The notes: generated from the letters alone by a model not told the origin. Shown: positions 25,781-34,448, numbered from the stretch's first letter. The stretch: 64,000 bases of DNA from Pseudomonas sp. RIT288 (GCF_000631985.1 NZ_JFYN01000044.1:186001-250000); one strand, 5' to 3'. A program made the numbers and translations.

Positions 25781-26149
25781 TCACAGTTCGATCAGGGCGC
25801 CGAGCTCGCGCTCAAGCGCGGTTTCGTCAGCCAGATTCAGTTCGATCAACCGCCGCAAGCGCTGGATCGACTCCAGGCTGATATGCCGGCAGACAAATCC
25901 CAACTGGCCGTTTTCTTCATGAGCCAGATGCACATCCATCTCGATTTCGACGTCCGGACTCAAATGGATCCTGACGAAAAAGTCTTTCGCTGCATCGCCC
26001 AGCCACGGCTCTGGCGTTTCGATCAGCAACCCTTTCAGCGACAGATCGAGCAACTTCACCGGCCAGATGAATTGGCCCTGACTCAGCTCGGTTCTGGCAT
26101 CGAACGCAATACGTTTGAAGCGACGGCGATTGGCTGGGTGTTCGCTCAT
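25781..26149 (-). CDS. mapZ: Single-domain PilZ c-di-GMP receptor (MapZ-like)
   Basis: The product is 122 residues, one PilZ domain and little else. The c-di-GMP motif RRxxR lies in NRRRFKRIAFDA near residue 8, and the second motif DxSxxG in LDLSLKGLLIE. The P. aeruginosa protein at this place beside radA (PA4608, MapZ) binds the chemoreceptor methyltransferase CheR1 and alters flagellar switching. Position and size support orthology, but I assign the symbol with some caution. Confidence 0.85.
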   Translation of the reverse strand: MSEHPANRRRFKRIAFDARTELSQGQFIWPVKLLDLSLKGLLIETPEPWLGDAAKDFFVRIHLSPDVEIEMDVHLAHEENGQLGFVCRHISLESIQRLRRLIELNLADETALERELGALIEL

Positions 26150-26308
26150 GGCGCAATCCTCGGAAGAGTTCGCTGACTATAGACCCGACCATTGGGTGGC
26201 TGCCAATCAACAAGCCGTCTAGACCAACGTCGGGGTATGGCCTTTGGCGCCGTAAGCGCTAAACTCGGGGTGGCTGTCTTTCTTGTCCACCCTGGCTGGA
26301 ATAATAAA

Positions 26309-28375
26309 ATGAAAAATAATAATAGCCTGCTACGCCACTTACCCTGGCTAGTGCTGGCAATCGTAGGAGCGTGCGCCCTGGGCGTAGTGGCATTGCGCCG
26401 AGGAGAGGCGATCAACGCCTTGTGGATTGTGGTCGCGGCCGTGGCCATCTATCTGGTTGCGTACCGTTACTACAGTCTGTTCATCGCCAACAATGTGATG
26501 CAACTCGACCCGCGTCGGGCCACCCCCGCCGTGCTCAACAACGACGGTCTGGACTACGTTCCGACCAATAAACACATTCTTTTCGGTCACCACTTCGCAG
26601 CGATTGCCGGCGCAGGGCCTCTGGTTGGCCCGGTATTGGCGGCGCAGATGGGCTACCTGCCCGGCACGCTGTGGCTGATTGCCGGGGTGGTGCTGGCGGG
26701 CGCGGTGCAGGACTTCATGGTTCTGTTCATGTCGACCCGGCGCAACGGCCGTTCCCTGGGCGACATGGTGCGTGAAGAAATGGGCCGCATTCCCGGCACC
26801 ATCGCCCTGTTTGGCTGCTTCCTGATCATGATCATCATCCTCGCGGTGCTGGCGCTGATCGTCGTGAAAGCCCTGGCCGAGAGCCCGTGGGGCATCTTCA
26901 CCGTGATGGCGACCATCCCGATCGCGATGTTCATGGGCATCTACATGCGCTACATCCGCCCGGGCCGCATCGGTGAGATCTCGGTGGTCGGCGTATTGCT
27001 GCTGCTGGGCTCGATCTGGCTCGGTGGGCAGATCGCCGCCGATCCGGTGTGGGCCAAGGCATTCACCTTCACCGGCGTGCAGATTACCTGGATGTTGGTT
27101 GGCTACGGTTTTGTGGCCGCTTCGTTGCCGGTGTGGCTGATTCTGGCGCCGCGTGACTACCTCTCCACTTTCCTCAAGATCGGTACCATCGTCGCTCTGG
27201 CGATCGGCATTCTGGTGACCATGCCCGAGCTGAAAATGCCCGCGCTGACCCAGTTCGTCGACGGCACTGGCCCGGTGTGGAAGGGCGGTCTGTTCCCGTT
27301 CCTGTTCATCACCATCGCTTGCGGTGCGGTATCGGGTTTCCACGCGCTGATCTCTTCGGGCACCACGCCGAAACTGCTGGATAACGAAACCAACGCGCGT
27401 TATATCGGTTATGGCGGCATGCTGATGGAATCGTTCGTCGCGATCATGGCCATGGTTGCCGCTTCGGTGATCGAGCCGGGCGTGTATTTCGCCATGAACA
27501 GCCCGGCCGCCGTGGTCGGCAGTGACGTCGCGTCGGTTGCGCAAGTGGTCTCCAGCTGGGGCTTTGCGATCACGCCGGAAGCGTTGCAAGCGGTAGCGCA
27601 TGACATTGGTGAAACCACCATTCTGGCCCGTGCCGGTGGTGCGCCGACCCTGGCGGTCGGTATCGCGCAGATCCTGCACAGTGTCCTGCCGGGTGAAAAC
27701 ACCATGGCGTTCTGGTACCACTTCGCGATCCTGTTCGAAGCGCTGTTCATTCTGACGGCTGTGGACGCCGGCACCCGTGCCGGGCGCTTCATGCTGCAGG
27801 ACCTGCTCGGCTCCTTCGTTCCTGCTCTGAAACGTACCGAATCCTGGTCCGCCAACCTGATCGCCACCGCCGGTTGTGTGGCGATGTGGGGCTGGCTGCT
27901 GTACCAGGGCGTGGTCGACCCACTGGGCGGGATCAACACCTTGTGGCCGCTGTTCGGTATCTCCAACCAGATGCTGGCCGGTATCGCGCTGATGCTCGGC
28001 ACCGTGGTCCTGATCAAGATGAAGCGCCAGCGCTACATCTGGGTCACCCTGCTGCCGGCCACCTGGCTGCTGATCTGCACCACCACCGCTGGCTTCATCA
28101 AGCTGTTCGACGCCAACCCGGCGATCGGCTTCCTGTCGCTGGCCAGGAAATACAGCGATGCGCTGGCCAATGGTCAGGTGCTGGCTCCGGCAAAAAGCGT
28201 CGAGCAGATGCAGCACGTGATCTTCAACGCCTACACCAACGCAACGCTCACCGCGCTGTTCCTGTTCGTGGTTTTCAGCATCCTGTTCTATGCGCTCAAG
28301 GTCGGCATCGCCGCCTGGGGCAAAAAAGAGCGTACGGATAAAGAATCGCCATTCCAGGCCCTGCCGGACGCGTAA
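26309..28375 (+). CDS. cstA: CstA/BtsT-family carbon starvation transporter
   Basis: The product is 688 residues with about 16-18 membrane helices. Family blocks NNDGLDYVPTNKHILFGHHFAAIAGAGPLVGPVLAAQ, CGAVSGFHALISSGTTPKLL and DAGTRAGRFMLQD are intact. Members carry pyruvate or peptides with protons. The start MKNNNSLLRHLPW at 26309 is the family start; the 39 in-frame codons upstream are not. The small YbdD-type gene 15 bases downstream is its usual partner. Confidence 0.93.
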   Translation: MKNNNSLLRHLPWLVLAIVGACALGVVALRRGEAINALWIVVAAVAIYLVAYRYYSLFIANNVMQLDPRRATPAVLNNDGLDYVPTNKHILFGHHFAAIAGAGPLVGPVLAAQMGYLPGTLWLIAGVVLAGAVQDFMVLFMSTRRNGRSLGDMVREEMGRIPGTIALFGCFLIMIIILAVLALIVVKALAESPWGIFTVMATIPIAMFMGIYMRYIRPGRIGEISVVGVLLLLGSIWLGGQIAADPVWAKAFTFTGVQITWMLVGYGFVAASLPVWLILAPRDYLSTFLKIGTIVALAIGILVTMPELKMPALTQFVDGTGPVWKGGLFPFLFITIACGAVSGFHALISSGTTPKLLDNETNARYIGYGGMLMESFVAIMAMVAASVIEPGVYFAMNSPAAVVGSDVASVAQVVSSWGFAITPEALQAVAHDIGETTILARAGGAPTLAVGIAQILHSVLPGENTMAFWYHFAILFEALFILTAVDAGTRAGRFMLQDLLGSFVPALKRTESWSANLIATAGCVAMWGWLLYQGVVDPLGGINTLWPLFGISNQMLAGIALMLGTVVLIKMKRQRYIWVTLLPATWLLICTTTAGFIKLFDANPAIGFLSLARKYSDALANGQVLAPAKSVEQMQHVIFNAYTNATLTALFLFVVFSILFYALKVGIAAWGKKERTDKESPFQALPDA

Positions 28376-28390
28376 CCAGAGGATTGCACC

Positions 28391-28588
28391 ATGTTCAATG
28401 ACCTGAGTCGCCTCGGTAAATACCTCGGTCAGGCCGCCCGCCTGATGGTCGGCATGCCCGACTACGACACCTACGTCGAGCATATGCAAACCAAACACCC
28501 GGACAAACCGGTGATGAGCTACGAGATGTTCTTCCGCGAACGTCAGGAAGCGCGTTACGGTGGCAAGGGTGGGCCGAAGTGCTGTTGA
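28391..28588 (+). CDS. YbdD/YjiX (DUF466) small protein
   Basis: The product is 65 residues: an N-terminal MPDYDTYVEHMQTKHP motif, the conserved YEMFFRERQEARYGG block and the terminal PKCC. This family almost always follows cstA-type genes and is needed for some of these carriers to work. AGAGGA lies before the start. Confidence 0.92.
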   Translation: MFNDLSRLGKYLGQAARLMVGMPDYDTYVEHMQTKHPDKPVMSYEMFFRERQEARYGGKGGPKCC

Positions 28589-28619
28589 GCTGACAGCCTG
28601 CGGTTGATGCAGTCCCCCT

Positions 28620-28709
28620 TGTGGGAGCGAGCCTGCTCGCGAATACGGAGTGTCAGTTGATGAATGATTTGACTGACACACCGCTTTCGCGAGCAGGCTC
28701 GCTCCCACA
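28620..28709. repeat. REP inverted pair, family B
   Basis: TGTGGGAGCGAGCCTGCTCG and its complement, 90 bases in all, with the spacer GTCAGTTGATGAATGATTTG similar to those of other family B pairs. Confidence 0.9.
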
Positions 28710-28752
28710 TTTGTTTTTGTGTTGTTCATTCATTTTGTGAAGGGGATCAGTT

Positions 28753-29724
28753 TTGTCTTCTCCCATACCTGTAACGGTACTCAGCGGTTTCCTCGGTGCC
28801 GGCAAGACCACCTTGCTGCGCCATCTGCTTAAAGCCGAGCACGGCCTGAAGATCGCCGTGATCGAGAACGAATTCAGCGACGCCGGCATCGACACCCAGC
28901 TGCTCGGCGACGAACCGGTGCAAGTCATGACCCTGGCCAACGGCTGCGTCTGCTGCACCATCCACACGGATTTGACCAAGGCCCTGTACCTGCTGCTCGA
29001 ACGCCTGGACAGCGGTGAAATCGCTTTCGATCGGCTGGTGATCGAATGCACCGGTCTGGCCGATCCAGCGCCTGTGGCGCAGACCTTTTTCATCGACGAA
29101 GAACTGCGCGAACGCTATCTGCTCGACGGCATCATCACGCTGGTCGATGCCGCCCACGCCGACCTGCACCTGACCCAGACCATTGCCCAGGCGCAGATTG
29201 GTTTCGCTGACCGTTTGCTGGTAAGCAAGACCGATCTGGTGGATGAGGCGACGTTCAGCGCGCTGAGCGAACGCCTGACGCGGATCAACCGGCGCGCGCC
29301 GATCCGCGTGGTCGAGCACGGCAACATCGATCTGGCGGAACTGCTCGACGTGCGTGGCTTCAACCTCAACGCCGACCTTGGCGGCGGAGTGAGTCTGCGT
29401 CCGGTGAGCAAGGCGCCCTCCATCGACCGTATCTCCAGCCTGGTGCTGCGCACAGACCAGCCGCTGGATATCGATCAGCTCAGCGAGTTCATGAATGAGC
29501 TGCTGGAAGAGCACGGCAAGCAATTGCTGCGTTACAAGGGTGTGCTGAGCATTGCTGGCGAGGATCGGCGCCTGGTGTTTCAGGGGGTTTTGAAACTTTA
29601 CGGTTTTGACTGGGACACCGAGTGGGCCGAGGGTGAAGCGCGGGAAAGTGTGATCGTGTTTATTGCCGATGATCTGCCGGAAGAGAAGATTCGGGCCGGG
29701 TTTGCCAGAGTGACTTCTGCCTGA
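28753..29724 (+). CDS. CobW/YjiA-family metal-binding GTPase
   Basis: The product is 323 residues. The P-loop GFLGAGKTTLLRH and the metal motif GCVCC (in LANGCVCCTIHTDL) define the COG0523 GTPase family, and the C-terminal CobW domain runs from about residue 220. Such proteins deliver zinc or other metals to client enzymes. The start is TTG at 28753, with AGGGG upstream; there is no ATG near it in frame. It follows the cstA-ybdD pair across a REP element, as in E. coli yjiA-yjiX-btsT. Confidence 0.9.
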   Translation: MSSPIPVTVLSGFLGAGKTTLLRHLLKAEHGLKIAVIENEFSDAGIDTQLLGDEPVQVMTLANGCVCCTIHTDLTKALYLLLERLDSGEIAFDRLVIECTGLADPAPVAQTFFIDEELRERYLLDGIITLVDAAHADLHLTQTIAQAQIGFADRLLVSKTDLVDEATFSALSERLTRINRRAPIRVVEHGNIDLAELLDVRGFNLNADLGGGVSLRPVSKAPSIDRISSLVLRTDQPLDIDQLSEFMNELLEEHGKQLLRYKGVLSIAGEDRRLVFQGVLKLYGFDWDTEWAEGEARESVIVFIADDLPEEKIRAGFARVTSA

Positions 29725-29750
29725 TGGATCCTGGTTGTCAGCGATGGCCT

Positions 29751-29836
29751 CTTCGCGAGCAGGCTAGCTCCCATAGTAATTCGCATTCTGTCAGGAGGAA
29801 TGCAGTTCACGGTGGGAGCGAGCCTGCTCGCGAAGA
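29751..29836. repeat. REP pair, family B, tail-to-tail
   Basis: TTCGCGAGCAGGCTAGCTCC, then about 40 bases, then GGTGGGAGCGAGCCTGCTCG. The first arm has a T-to-A class change (GCTAGC for GCTCGC). It sits between converging genes. Confidence 0.85.
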
Positions 29837-29840
29837 CGAT

Positions 29841-30551
29841 CTAACCGACAGCGCAATGCTCAAGGGCTGAACCCAGCAGGGTCTGTTCAAGATGATCCAG
29901 GTGCTGATTCATCAACAAACCAGCCTTGGAAACATCTCCCAGCTCCACGGCCTCGACAATTGCCAGGTGCTCCTGCCACGCGCAGCAACCTGGCGTCGAT
30001 CCATCAGACCGCGCAATCGCCAGCGACGTCAACGGCACCAGGCTGCCGAGAAAATGCGCCAACGGTGCATTCCCCGCCATCTGCGCCAACTGCAGATGAA
30101 ACTCGCCGGACAAACGAATCGCCGCCGCCCGCCGTTCCTGAACCACGGCCAGGCGTTCGCGTTCGATCAGTGCGCGCAAGCGTTTCAAACCCTCCGCTGA
30201 CGCATTCTGACAAGCCAGGCGTACCAGCGTCGCTTCGGTCAGGCGCCGGGCGTGCAGGGTTTGCCGGGTCTGCTCGGCATCCGGTGCGGCCACCCGTGGC
30301 CGATGGTTGGCGCGCAGCACAATCACCTGCTCATGGGACAACTGCGTCAGCACCCGGCGCACATCGGCGCGGCTGACGCCAAACATCTGCTTGAGACTGT
30401 CTTCGGTGAAGCGGCTGGCCGGGTCGATTCGCCGGTCCAGAATCGCGTCGAACAGCCGCGGGTACAGATCATCTGCCGGCGCCTGCAGGCGGGAGAAGGG
30501 CAGGGGTGCCGACATCTGACGAGTGTGCGGCGACGTGGCAAGACTGTTCAT
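29841..30551 (-). CDS. GntR-family regulator (FCD type)
   Basis: The product is 236 residues. A winged helix-turn-helix (about 28-90, PRLFDAILDRRIDPASRFTEDSLKQMFGVSRADVRRVLTQLSHEQVIVL) is followed by an all-helical FCD ligand domain (about 95-225) with GEFHLQLAQMAGN. It starts 23 bases after the neighbouring FadR-type gene ends, in the same direction. The ligand is unknown. Confidence 0.85.
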   Translation of the reverse strand: MNSLATSPHTRQMSAPLPFSRLQAPADDLYPRLFDAILDRRIDPASRFTEDSLKQMFGVSRADVRRVLTQLSHEQVIVLRANHRPRVAAPDAEQTRQTLHARRLTEATLVRLACQNASAEGLKRLRALIERERLAVVQERRAAAIRLSGEFHLQLAQMAGNAPLAHFLGSLVPLTSLAIARSDGSTPGCCAWQEHLAIVEAVELGDVSKAGLLMNQHLDHLEQTLLGSALEHCAVG

Positions 30552-30574
30552 GGCCGGTCTCCAGTGTGAATTCT

Positions 30575-31279
30575 TCAGTGGCTGAGGTTGTCTTCCGGAA
30601 TGTTCAGTTCGATGCCCATGCGCTGGCCTTCGCGCAGGATGTGCCGACGCATTTCGGCGCTGGCCTGGGCGCTGTTCTTGCTGCGGATTGCGCGCACCAC
30701 CGCTTCGTTTTCTTCCAGACGCTCAGCCAGATGCTCAGGCGAATTGCGCAGCACTTCGGCGCTTTGCTTGAGGGCATTGCTGGTTTGCTGCACCACACTC
30801 TGGAAGATCGGGTTCGAGGTGAGGGTGAACAGCTCCTCGTGGAAGGCGATGTAGGCGCTGACCCCAGCTTCACTGTCGCCTGCCTCAAGGGCTTCGCGCA
30901 TGTCCATCAACGTCAGGCGCAACTGGCCGACTTCCTTGCTGCTGATCGACTGCGCAACCAGACCGACGATGAACGGCTCAAGGGTGTAGCGCAGTTGCAG
31001 CACGTCTTCGAGGCTGGCGCCGGCCACTGCACTGTCGTGGCTCTGACGGTCACTGAGCTGGGCGTCGAGCACCACCACGCCTTTGCCCGGCATCGAACGC
31101 ACCAGGCCAAGGGTTTCCAGGACGATTACCGCTTCGCGCAGGCTCGGGCGGCTGATGCCCAGTTGTTCGGCCAGTTCGCGCTGGCCCGGCAGCATGTCGC
31201 CGGAGCGCCACTGGCCGCGGGCGAGGGCGGCGCGCAGTTTTTCTACGACTGAGTTGACGACGGTTGATGTGGTGATCAC
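30575..31279 (-). CDS. FadR-subfamily GntR regulator, likely of the adjacent dicarboxylate symporter
   Basis: The product is 234 residues from a GTG start at 31279, which has GGAG at spacing 8-9; the ATG one base off is out of frame and the longer frame lacks a site. The helix-turn-helix has the FadR form (SGDMLPGQRELAEQLGISRPSLREAVIVLETLGLV). The FCD domain has the metal or acid-binding pattern LRYTLEPFIVGLVAQ, FHEELFTLTSNP and HILREGQRM. The symporter upstream carries two matching GGTCTxACC operators, so it is the likely target. Confidence 0.87.
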   Translation of the reverse strand: MITTSTVVNSVVEKLRAALARGQWRSGDMLPGQRELAEQLGISRPSLREAVIVLETLGLVRSMPGKGVVVLDAQLSDRQSHDSAVAGASLEDVLQLRYTLEPFIVGLVAQSISSKEVGQLRLTLMDMREALEAGDSEAGVSAYIAFHEELFTLTSNPIFQSVVQQTSNALKQSAEVLRNSPEHLAERLEENEAVVRAIRSKNSAQASAEMRRHILREGQRMGIELNIPEDNLSH

Positions 31280-31318
31280 ATGTCTTGCTCCGTAAGCCCG
31301 TTGGGGATGCCGCAAACA

Positions 31319-31352
31319 GGATCAAAAGATCGCAGCCTGCGGCAGCTCCTGT
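31319..31352. repeat. Single REP copy, family A
   Basis: GGATCAAAAGATCGCAGCCT to GCAGCTCCTG: only one arm, without an inverted partner, in the 84-base gap between the FadR-type gene and the symporter gene. Confidence 0.8.
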
Positions 31353-31363
31353 GGGGTTGAAAA

Positions 31364-32677
31364 TCAGAACTCTTGCTGGTGCGCCGGAGTTCCGGTTTTA
31401 CGCGGTTGAAAGGTGTAGCCCTGCTGACCGCTGAGTACTTTGTTTGCGCGTTGCACATCGATGTCCTTTTCCCAACGGGCGATGGCCACGGTGGCGACGC
31501 AGTTGCCGATCAGATTGGTCAGCGCCCGGCCGATGCCCATGAACCAGTCCACCGCCAATACCAGCACCAGGCCGACCACCGGAATCGCCGGAATCGCCGT
31601 CAGCGTCGCCGCCAGAATCACCAGCGCCGAGCCGGGGATGCCGTGCGCACCCTTGGAGGTGATCAGCGACACCAGCAGAATCGTCAGCAGGTCGGTCATC
31701 GCCAGTGGCGTGCCAGTGGCGTTGGCAATGAACACGATGGCCAGGGTCAGATAGATCGAAAAGCCGTCGAGGTTGAACGAGTAGCCGGTGGGAATCACCA
31801 GGCCGACCGTCGAGCTGCCAATCCCCAGGTGTTCAAGTTTGCGCATGATCTGCGGCAGCACGGCGTCTGAAGAAGCGGTGCCCATGACGATCAGCAATTC
31901 TTCGCGCAGGTACTTGAGCAGCGGCCACAGACGCAGGCCCGAGGCGCGCATCACCACGCCGAGGATCACGCTGACGAACGCCATGCAGGTCAGGTAGAAC
32001 AGGCCGACCAGACTGCCCAGGTGTTGTAGCGAATCGAGGCCGTACTTGCTGGTGGTGAAGGCGATGGCGCCGAATACGCCGATCGGCGCCAGACGCACGA
32101 TCATGCCCATGATCCGGAAGATCACATGGCTCAGTTCATTGATCAGCCGCGAGATCCCGGAAGCCGCTTCGCCCACCAGATTCAGCGCGCTGCCGAACAG
32201 CACCGAGAACAGCAGCACTTGCAGAATGTTGTTGTCGGCGAAAGCACCGAGCACTGAGGTCGGGATCAGGTCCATCAGGAACTGGGTGGTGGTGTGCATG
32301 TGCTGGCCGCGTTCGGCGATGTCGCCCATGTCGGCGGCGGACAGCTGCTCCAGATGGATATTCGCGCCGCTGCCGATCCCGGTGCTGAAAGCGAATACCA
32401 GACCGATCACCAGGGCGATGGTGGTGAGCACTTCAAAGTAGATCACCGACTTGAGGCCGATGCGCCCGACCTTCTTCAGGTCGCCCGCGCCGCTGATACC
32501 GCTGACCACCACACAGAACACGATCAGGCCGATGAGCATCTTGATCAGTTTGATGAAGCCGTCGCCCAACGGTTTGAGCTGAGCGGAATATTCGGGAAGG
32601 GTCAGCCCGCAGACGATGCCGAGCACCAGTCCGAGAACCACTTGGAGGAAGATTGAACGCGAGCACCATCTGAGCAT
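31364..32677 (-). CDS. Dicarboxylate/amino acid:cation symporter (DctA paralogue)
   Basis: The product is 437 residues. Hallmarks of the DAACS family are the serine-rich and substrate segments MGTASSDAVLPQIMRKLEHLG (TASSDA), IPTGYSFNLDGFSIYLTLA, the ITSKGAHGIPGSALVILAATL hairpin, and the terminal NLIGNCVATVAIARWE. It takes up C4-dicarboxylates or acidic amino acids. Its N-terminus (MLRWCSRSIFLQVVLG) is not that of the main DctA, so I leave the symbol blank. It probably forms a unit with the downstream FadR-type gene. Confidence 0.9.
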   Translation of the reverse strand: MLRWCSRSIFLQVVLGLVLGIVCGLTLPEYSAQLKPLGDGFIKLIKMLIGLIVFCVVVSGISGAGDLKKVGRIGLKSVIYFEVLTTIALVIGLVFAFSTGIGSGANIHLEQLSAADMGDIAERGQHMHTTTQFLMDLIPTSVLGAFADNNILQVLLFSVLFGSALNLVGEAASGISRLINELSHVIFRIMGMIVRLAPIGVFGAIAFTTSKYGLDSLQHLGSLVGLFYLTCMAFVSVILGVVMRASGLRLWPLLKYLREELLIVMGTASSDAVLPQIMRKLEHLGIGSSTVGLVIPTGYSFNLDGFSIYLTLAIVFIANATGTPLAMTDLLTILLVSLITSKGAHGIPGSALVILAATLTAIPAIPVVGLVLVLAVDWFMGIGRALTNLIGNCVATVAIARWEKDIDVQRANKVLSGQQGYTFQPRKTGTPAHQQEF

Positions 32678-32746
32678 GGGAGGAATCCTGGTCGGTGTCC
32701 TGGCTGCCGTGTGCGGTGCACATCAGATTCAGGACTTAATTATTGT

Positions 32747-32755
32747 GGTCTTACC
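32747..32755. promoter_or_regulatory. FadR-type operator O1 (downstream of the promoter)
   Basis: GGTCTTACC in the context TGTGGTCTTACCGGT fits the GGT-N3-ACC core bound by FadR-subfamily regulators. Its centre is at about +17 relative to the predicted start of the symporter mRNA. Confidence 0.6.
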
Positions 32756-32775
32756 GGTATGTCCAGTGCGGGTGC

Positions 32776-32805
32776 AGTCTACGCTCGGTTTTTTCGGGAT
32801 GACAA
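32776..32805 (-). promoter_or_regulatory. Predicted sigma-70 promoter of the dicarboxylate symporter
   Basis: On the minus strand -35 TTGTCA and -10 TAGACT are 18 bases apart. It lies between the two GGTCTxACC operators. Confidence 0.6.
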
Positions 32806-32831
32806 GTGAAAATCATGAAATTGGCATGACC

Positions 32832-32840
32832 GGTCTGACC
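32832..32840. promoter_or_regulatory. FadR-type operator O2 (upstream of the promoter)
   Basis: GGTCTGACC in GACCGGTCTGACCAGT. Its centre is 85 bases from O1, close to eight helical turns, so both sites face the same side of the DNA. Confidence 0.6.
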
Positions 32841-32883
32841 AGTGGTGATCCGTCATGCGATGAAGTTGTTGGCAGGTGAAGAC

Positions 32884-32902
32884 GCCCGGATCTTGCCGGG
32901 CG
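32884..32902 (-). terminator. Possible terminator hairpin after the paralogous pair
   Basis: GCCCGG and CCGGGC arms lie around a short loop; only a weak T-run (TCTTC) follows on the minus strand. Low confidence. Confidence 0.3.
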
Positions 32903-32960
32903 CCTGGGGTGGCAGCAGATGTTCAGCGCCAGCGCGCCGCGTGCACCGGTGACAACGCTG

Positions 32961-33515
32961 TCAGTACGGAACGTTGCGTTGCAGGATGTTCATTTTGAAG
33001 TCCAGGACGGCGGCGCTGCGGGACGCAAGGGTCCGTACAAAGGTGCCAACCTTCGGGTCGTACTTGTTGCGGCTCAGACCTGCCTGCAGCAAGCGGCCGC
33101 TTCGGGTCTGGATTCTGACGGTGGGGGTGTTGCTGTCGATTTCATCCAGCGTGATGATTTTGCCTTTGGCATCCAGAAGATTGAAAGTCGTCTGGTCACC
33201 GTCGTCAGGGCTATAGGCATTAAGGAAATCCTCCTCCTCTTTGCTGACGGTCATGTAGTGATAAGTGCCAGGGGTAAATATATACATCGTGTAATAGTCA
33301 TCGATACACCTGAAATAGAATGTCAGCGCGTCAGGCTCAACATCAGGCTTCAAGAACAGATAGTTGGAAACATCAATTTGGTGGGAGAAGCTGAAGAACT
33401 CGTAGTCGGGGCGAGGGGAGGTGATTTTTCTACCATAGGTCAGTCTCGGAAAGTGTGGATAACCAAACCGAGTGCTCAATGTTGCCGTAAATGATTTTTC
33501 CTGATTTGTACTCAT
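32961..33515 (-). CDS. Unknown family, second member of a tandem paralogous pair
   Basis: The product is 184 residues with no signal peptide or membrane segment; it looks soluble and rich in beta strands. I do not recognise the family. It shares with the gene upstream the blocks SFTATL, LTFYFRCIDDYYTMYI, AYSPDDGDQTTFNLLDAKGK and a C-terminal FKMNILQRN. A good ribosome site (AAGG) precedes ATG 33515. The DNA is AT-richer than its neighbours, which suggests recent acquisition. A beta-trefoil or lectin-like fold is possible from the strand pattern, but this is a guess. Confidence 0.75.
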   Translation of the reverse strand: MSTNQEKSFTATLSTRFGYPHFPRLTYGRKITSPRPDYEFFSFSHQIDVSNYLFLKPDVEPDALTFYFRCIDDYYTMYIFTPGTYHYMTVSKEEEDFLNAYSPDDGDQTTFNLLDAKGKIITLDEIDSNTPTVRIQTRSGRLLQAGLSRNKYDPKVGTFVRTLASRSAAVLDFKMNILQRNVPY

Positions 33516-33594
33516 GATGTTGCCTTGTCAAGTATTGGGAGTTAACGCTGAATGGCCAATAAGCCATAACGTGATGGAGTGTTCCTGTGAACCG

Positions 33595-34167
33595 TCAGAT
33601 CTCGTCCGGATTACTCAGGAACGATGCGTTGCGTTCGATGATGCGTAACTTGAAAATCACACCCTCACCGTCGATTTCGGCCAGATAGTGATAGGGCGCG
33701 CCCTTGCGGCGGATAATGCCGATGGCCTGGGAATGACGGGCCTTGAGTCGAACATGCTGGATGCCGCCCTTCATCTCCTGCAGGGTGACAATCCGGCCTT
33801 CAAGGCTCATCAGGTTGAAGGATGTCGTGGCACCGCCGTCCGGCAGATAGGCGCCCAGTACCTTTTGGGCACTCTTGCTGATGCAGTGCCCGGTATAAGT
33901 CGGGTGCGAGCGGATATAGAGATGGTAGTAATCGTCCGTGCAGCGAAAATAAACCGTCAATGGTGCATGCAACGCAATCTCGTGAGCGGGACGACATCCC
34001 AGCAGATGGGAATCGTCCCGGACTGTTGGAGTTCCGGTAAAGAAACCACCTGAAAACGTTTTATCGTTGCGCAGGGCCGGAGTGCCATGCAGTTGGCCAA
34101 GAAAATCGACGTGTTGATCGTCAAGTTCCAGTGTCGCAATAAAAGAATTCTGCCTGTCGGTAATCAT
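33595..34167 (-). CDS. Unknown family, first member of a tandem paralogous pair
   Basis: The product is 190 residues, soluble, with no signal peptide. It aligns end to end with the downstream gene: SFIATL for SFTATL, LTVYFRCTDDYYHLYI for LTFYFRCIDDYYTMYI, AYLPDGGATTSFNLMSLEGR for AYSPDDGDQTTFNLLDAKGK, and FKLRIIERN for FKMNILQRN. The middle (residues 25-65) is not conserved between the two. AAGGA lies 7 bases before the ATG. The genes are 79 bases apart, probably one transcript and one duplication. Function unknown. Confidence 0.75.
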   Translation of the reverse strand: MITDRQNSFIATLELDDQHVDFLGQLHGTPALRNDKTFSGGFFTGTPTVRDDSHLLGCRPAHEIALHAPLTVYFRCTDDYYHLYIRSHPTYTGHCISKSAQKVLGAYLPDGGATTSFNLMSLEGRIVTLQEMKGGIQHVRLKARHSQAIGIIRRKGAPYHYLAEIDGEGVIFKLRIIERNASFLSNPDEI

Positions 34168-34394
34168 GAACTCATCCTTGAATTCCTTGTGATCAACTTT
34201 TTAGAGTATGGTTTGATCCGGTTTAATTATGGGGTTGCCATTTTGTTAGTTGGTTTTGGTGGGGATTTTTGTTGTGTCGTGTGGGAGTAACAGTACCAGC
34301 TAAGTTGCCTGGTGAATCTGTTTTTGCCGGCGCTTATTGTTTCAGGCTTTTTAAGTGTGTCGCCCAGACAATGGTTGCGATATTTATTCAGGCG
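34168..34394. other. AT-rich spacer, no gene recognised
   Basis: It is clearly AT-richer than the flanking core genes and has T-rich stretches. It must hold the promoter of the paralogous pair. No ORF with support, repeat or RNA was seen. Confidence 0.4.
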
Positions 34395-34425
34395 AAAAAA
34401 AACCGGCCATCTCTGGCCGGTTTTT
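34395..34425 (-). terminator. Terminator of glyA
   Basis: Stem AAAACCGGCCA/TGGCCGGTTTT with a TCTC loop, with an A-run on one side and a T-run on the other, so it can work both ways. Confidence 0.93.
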
Positions 34426-34448
34426 CATGCTGCGGATTTAACGTCGCA

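Noticed and set aside
26348..28729. A 793-residue frame antisense to cstA
   Set aside because: It is a His/Gln/Arg-rich shadow of the high-GC transporter gene, a common artefact on the opposite strand.
32678..32960. A sigma-54 promoter for the dicarboxylate symporter, as for other dctA genes
   Set aside because: No TGGCAC-N5-TTGC pattern was found; a sigma-70 promoter fits better.
34087..34290. A 67-residue plus-strand hydrophobic frame in the AT-rich spacer
   Set aside because: It overlaps the start of the paralogous gene on the other strand, has no ribosome site and no known pattern.
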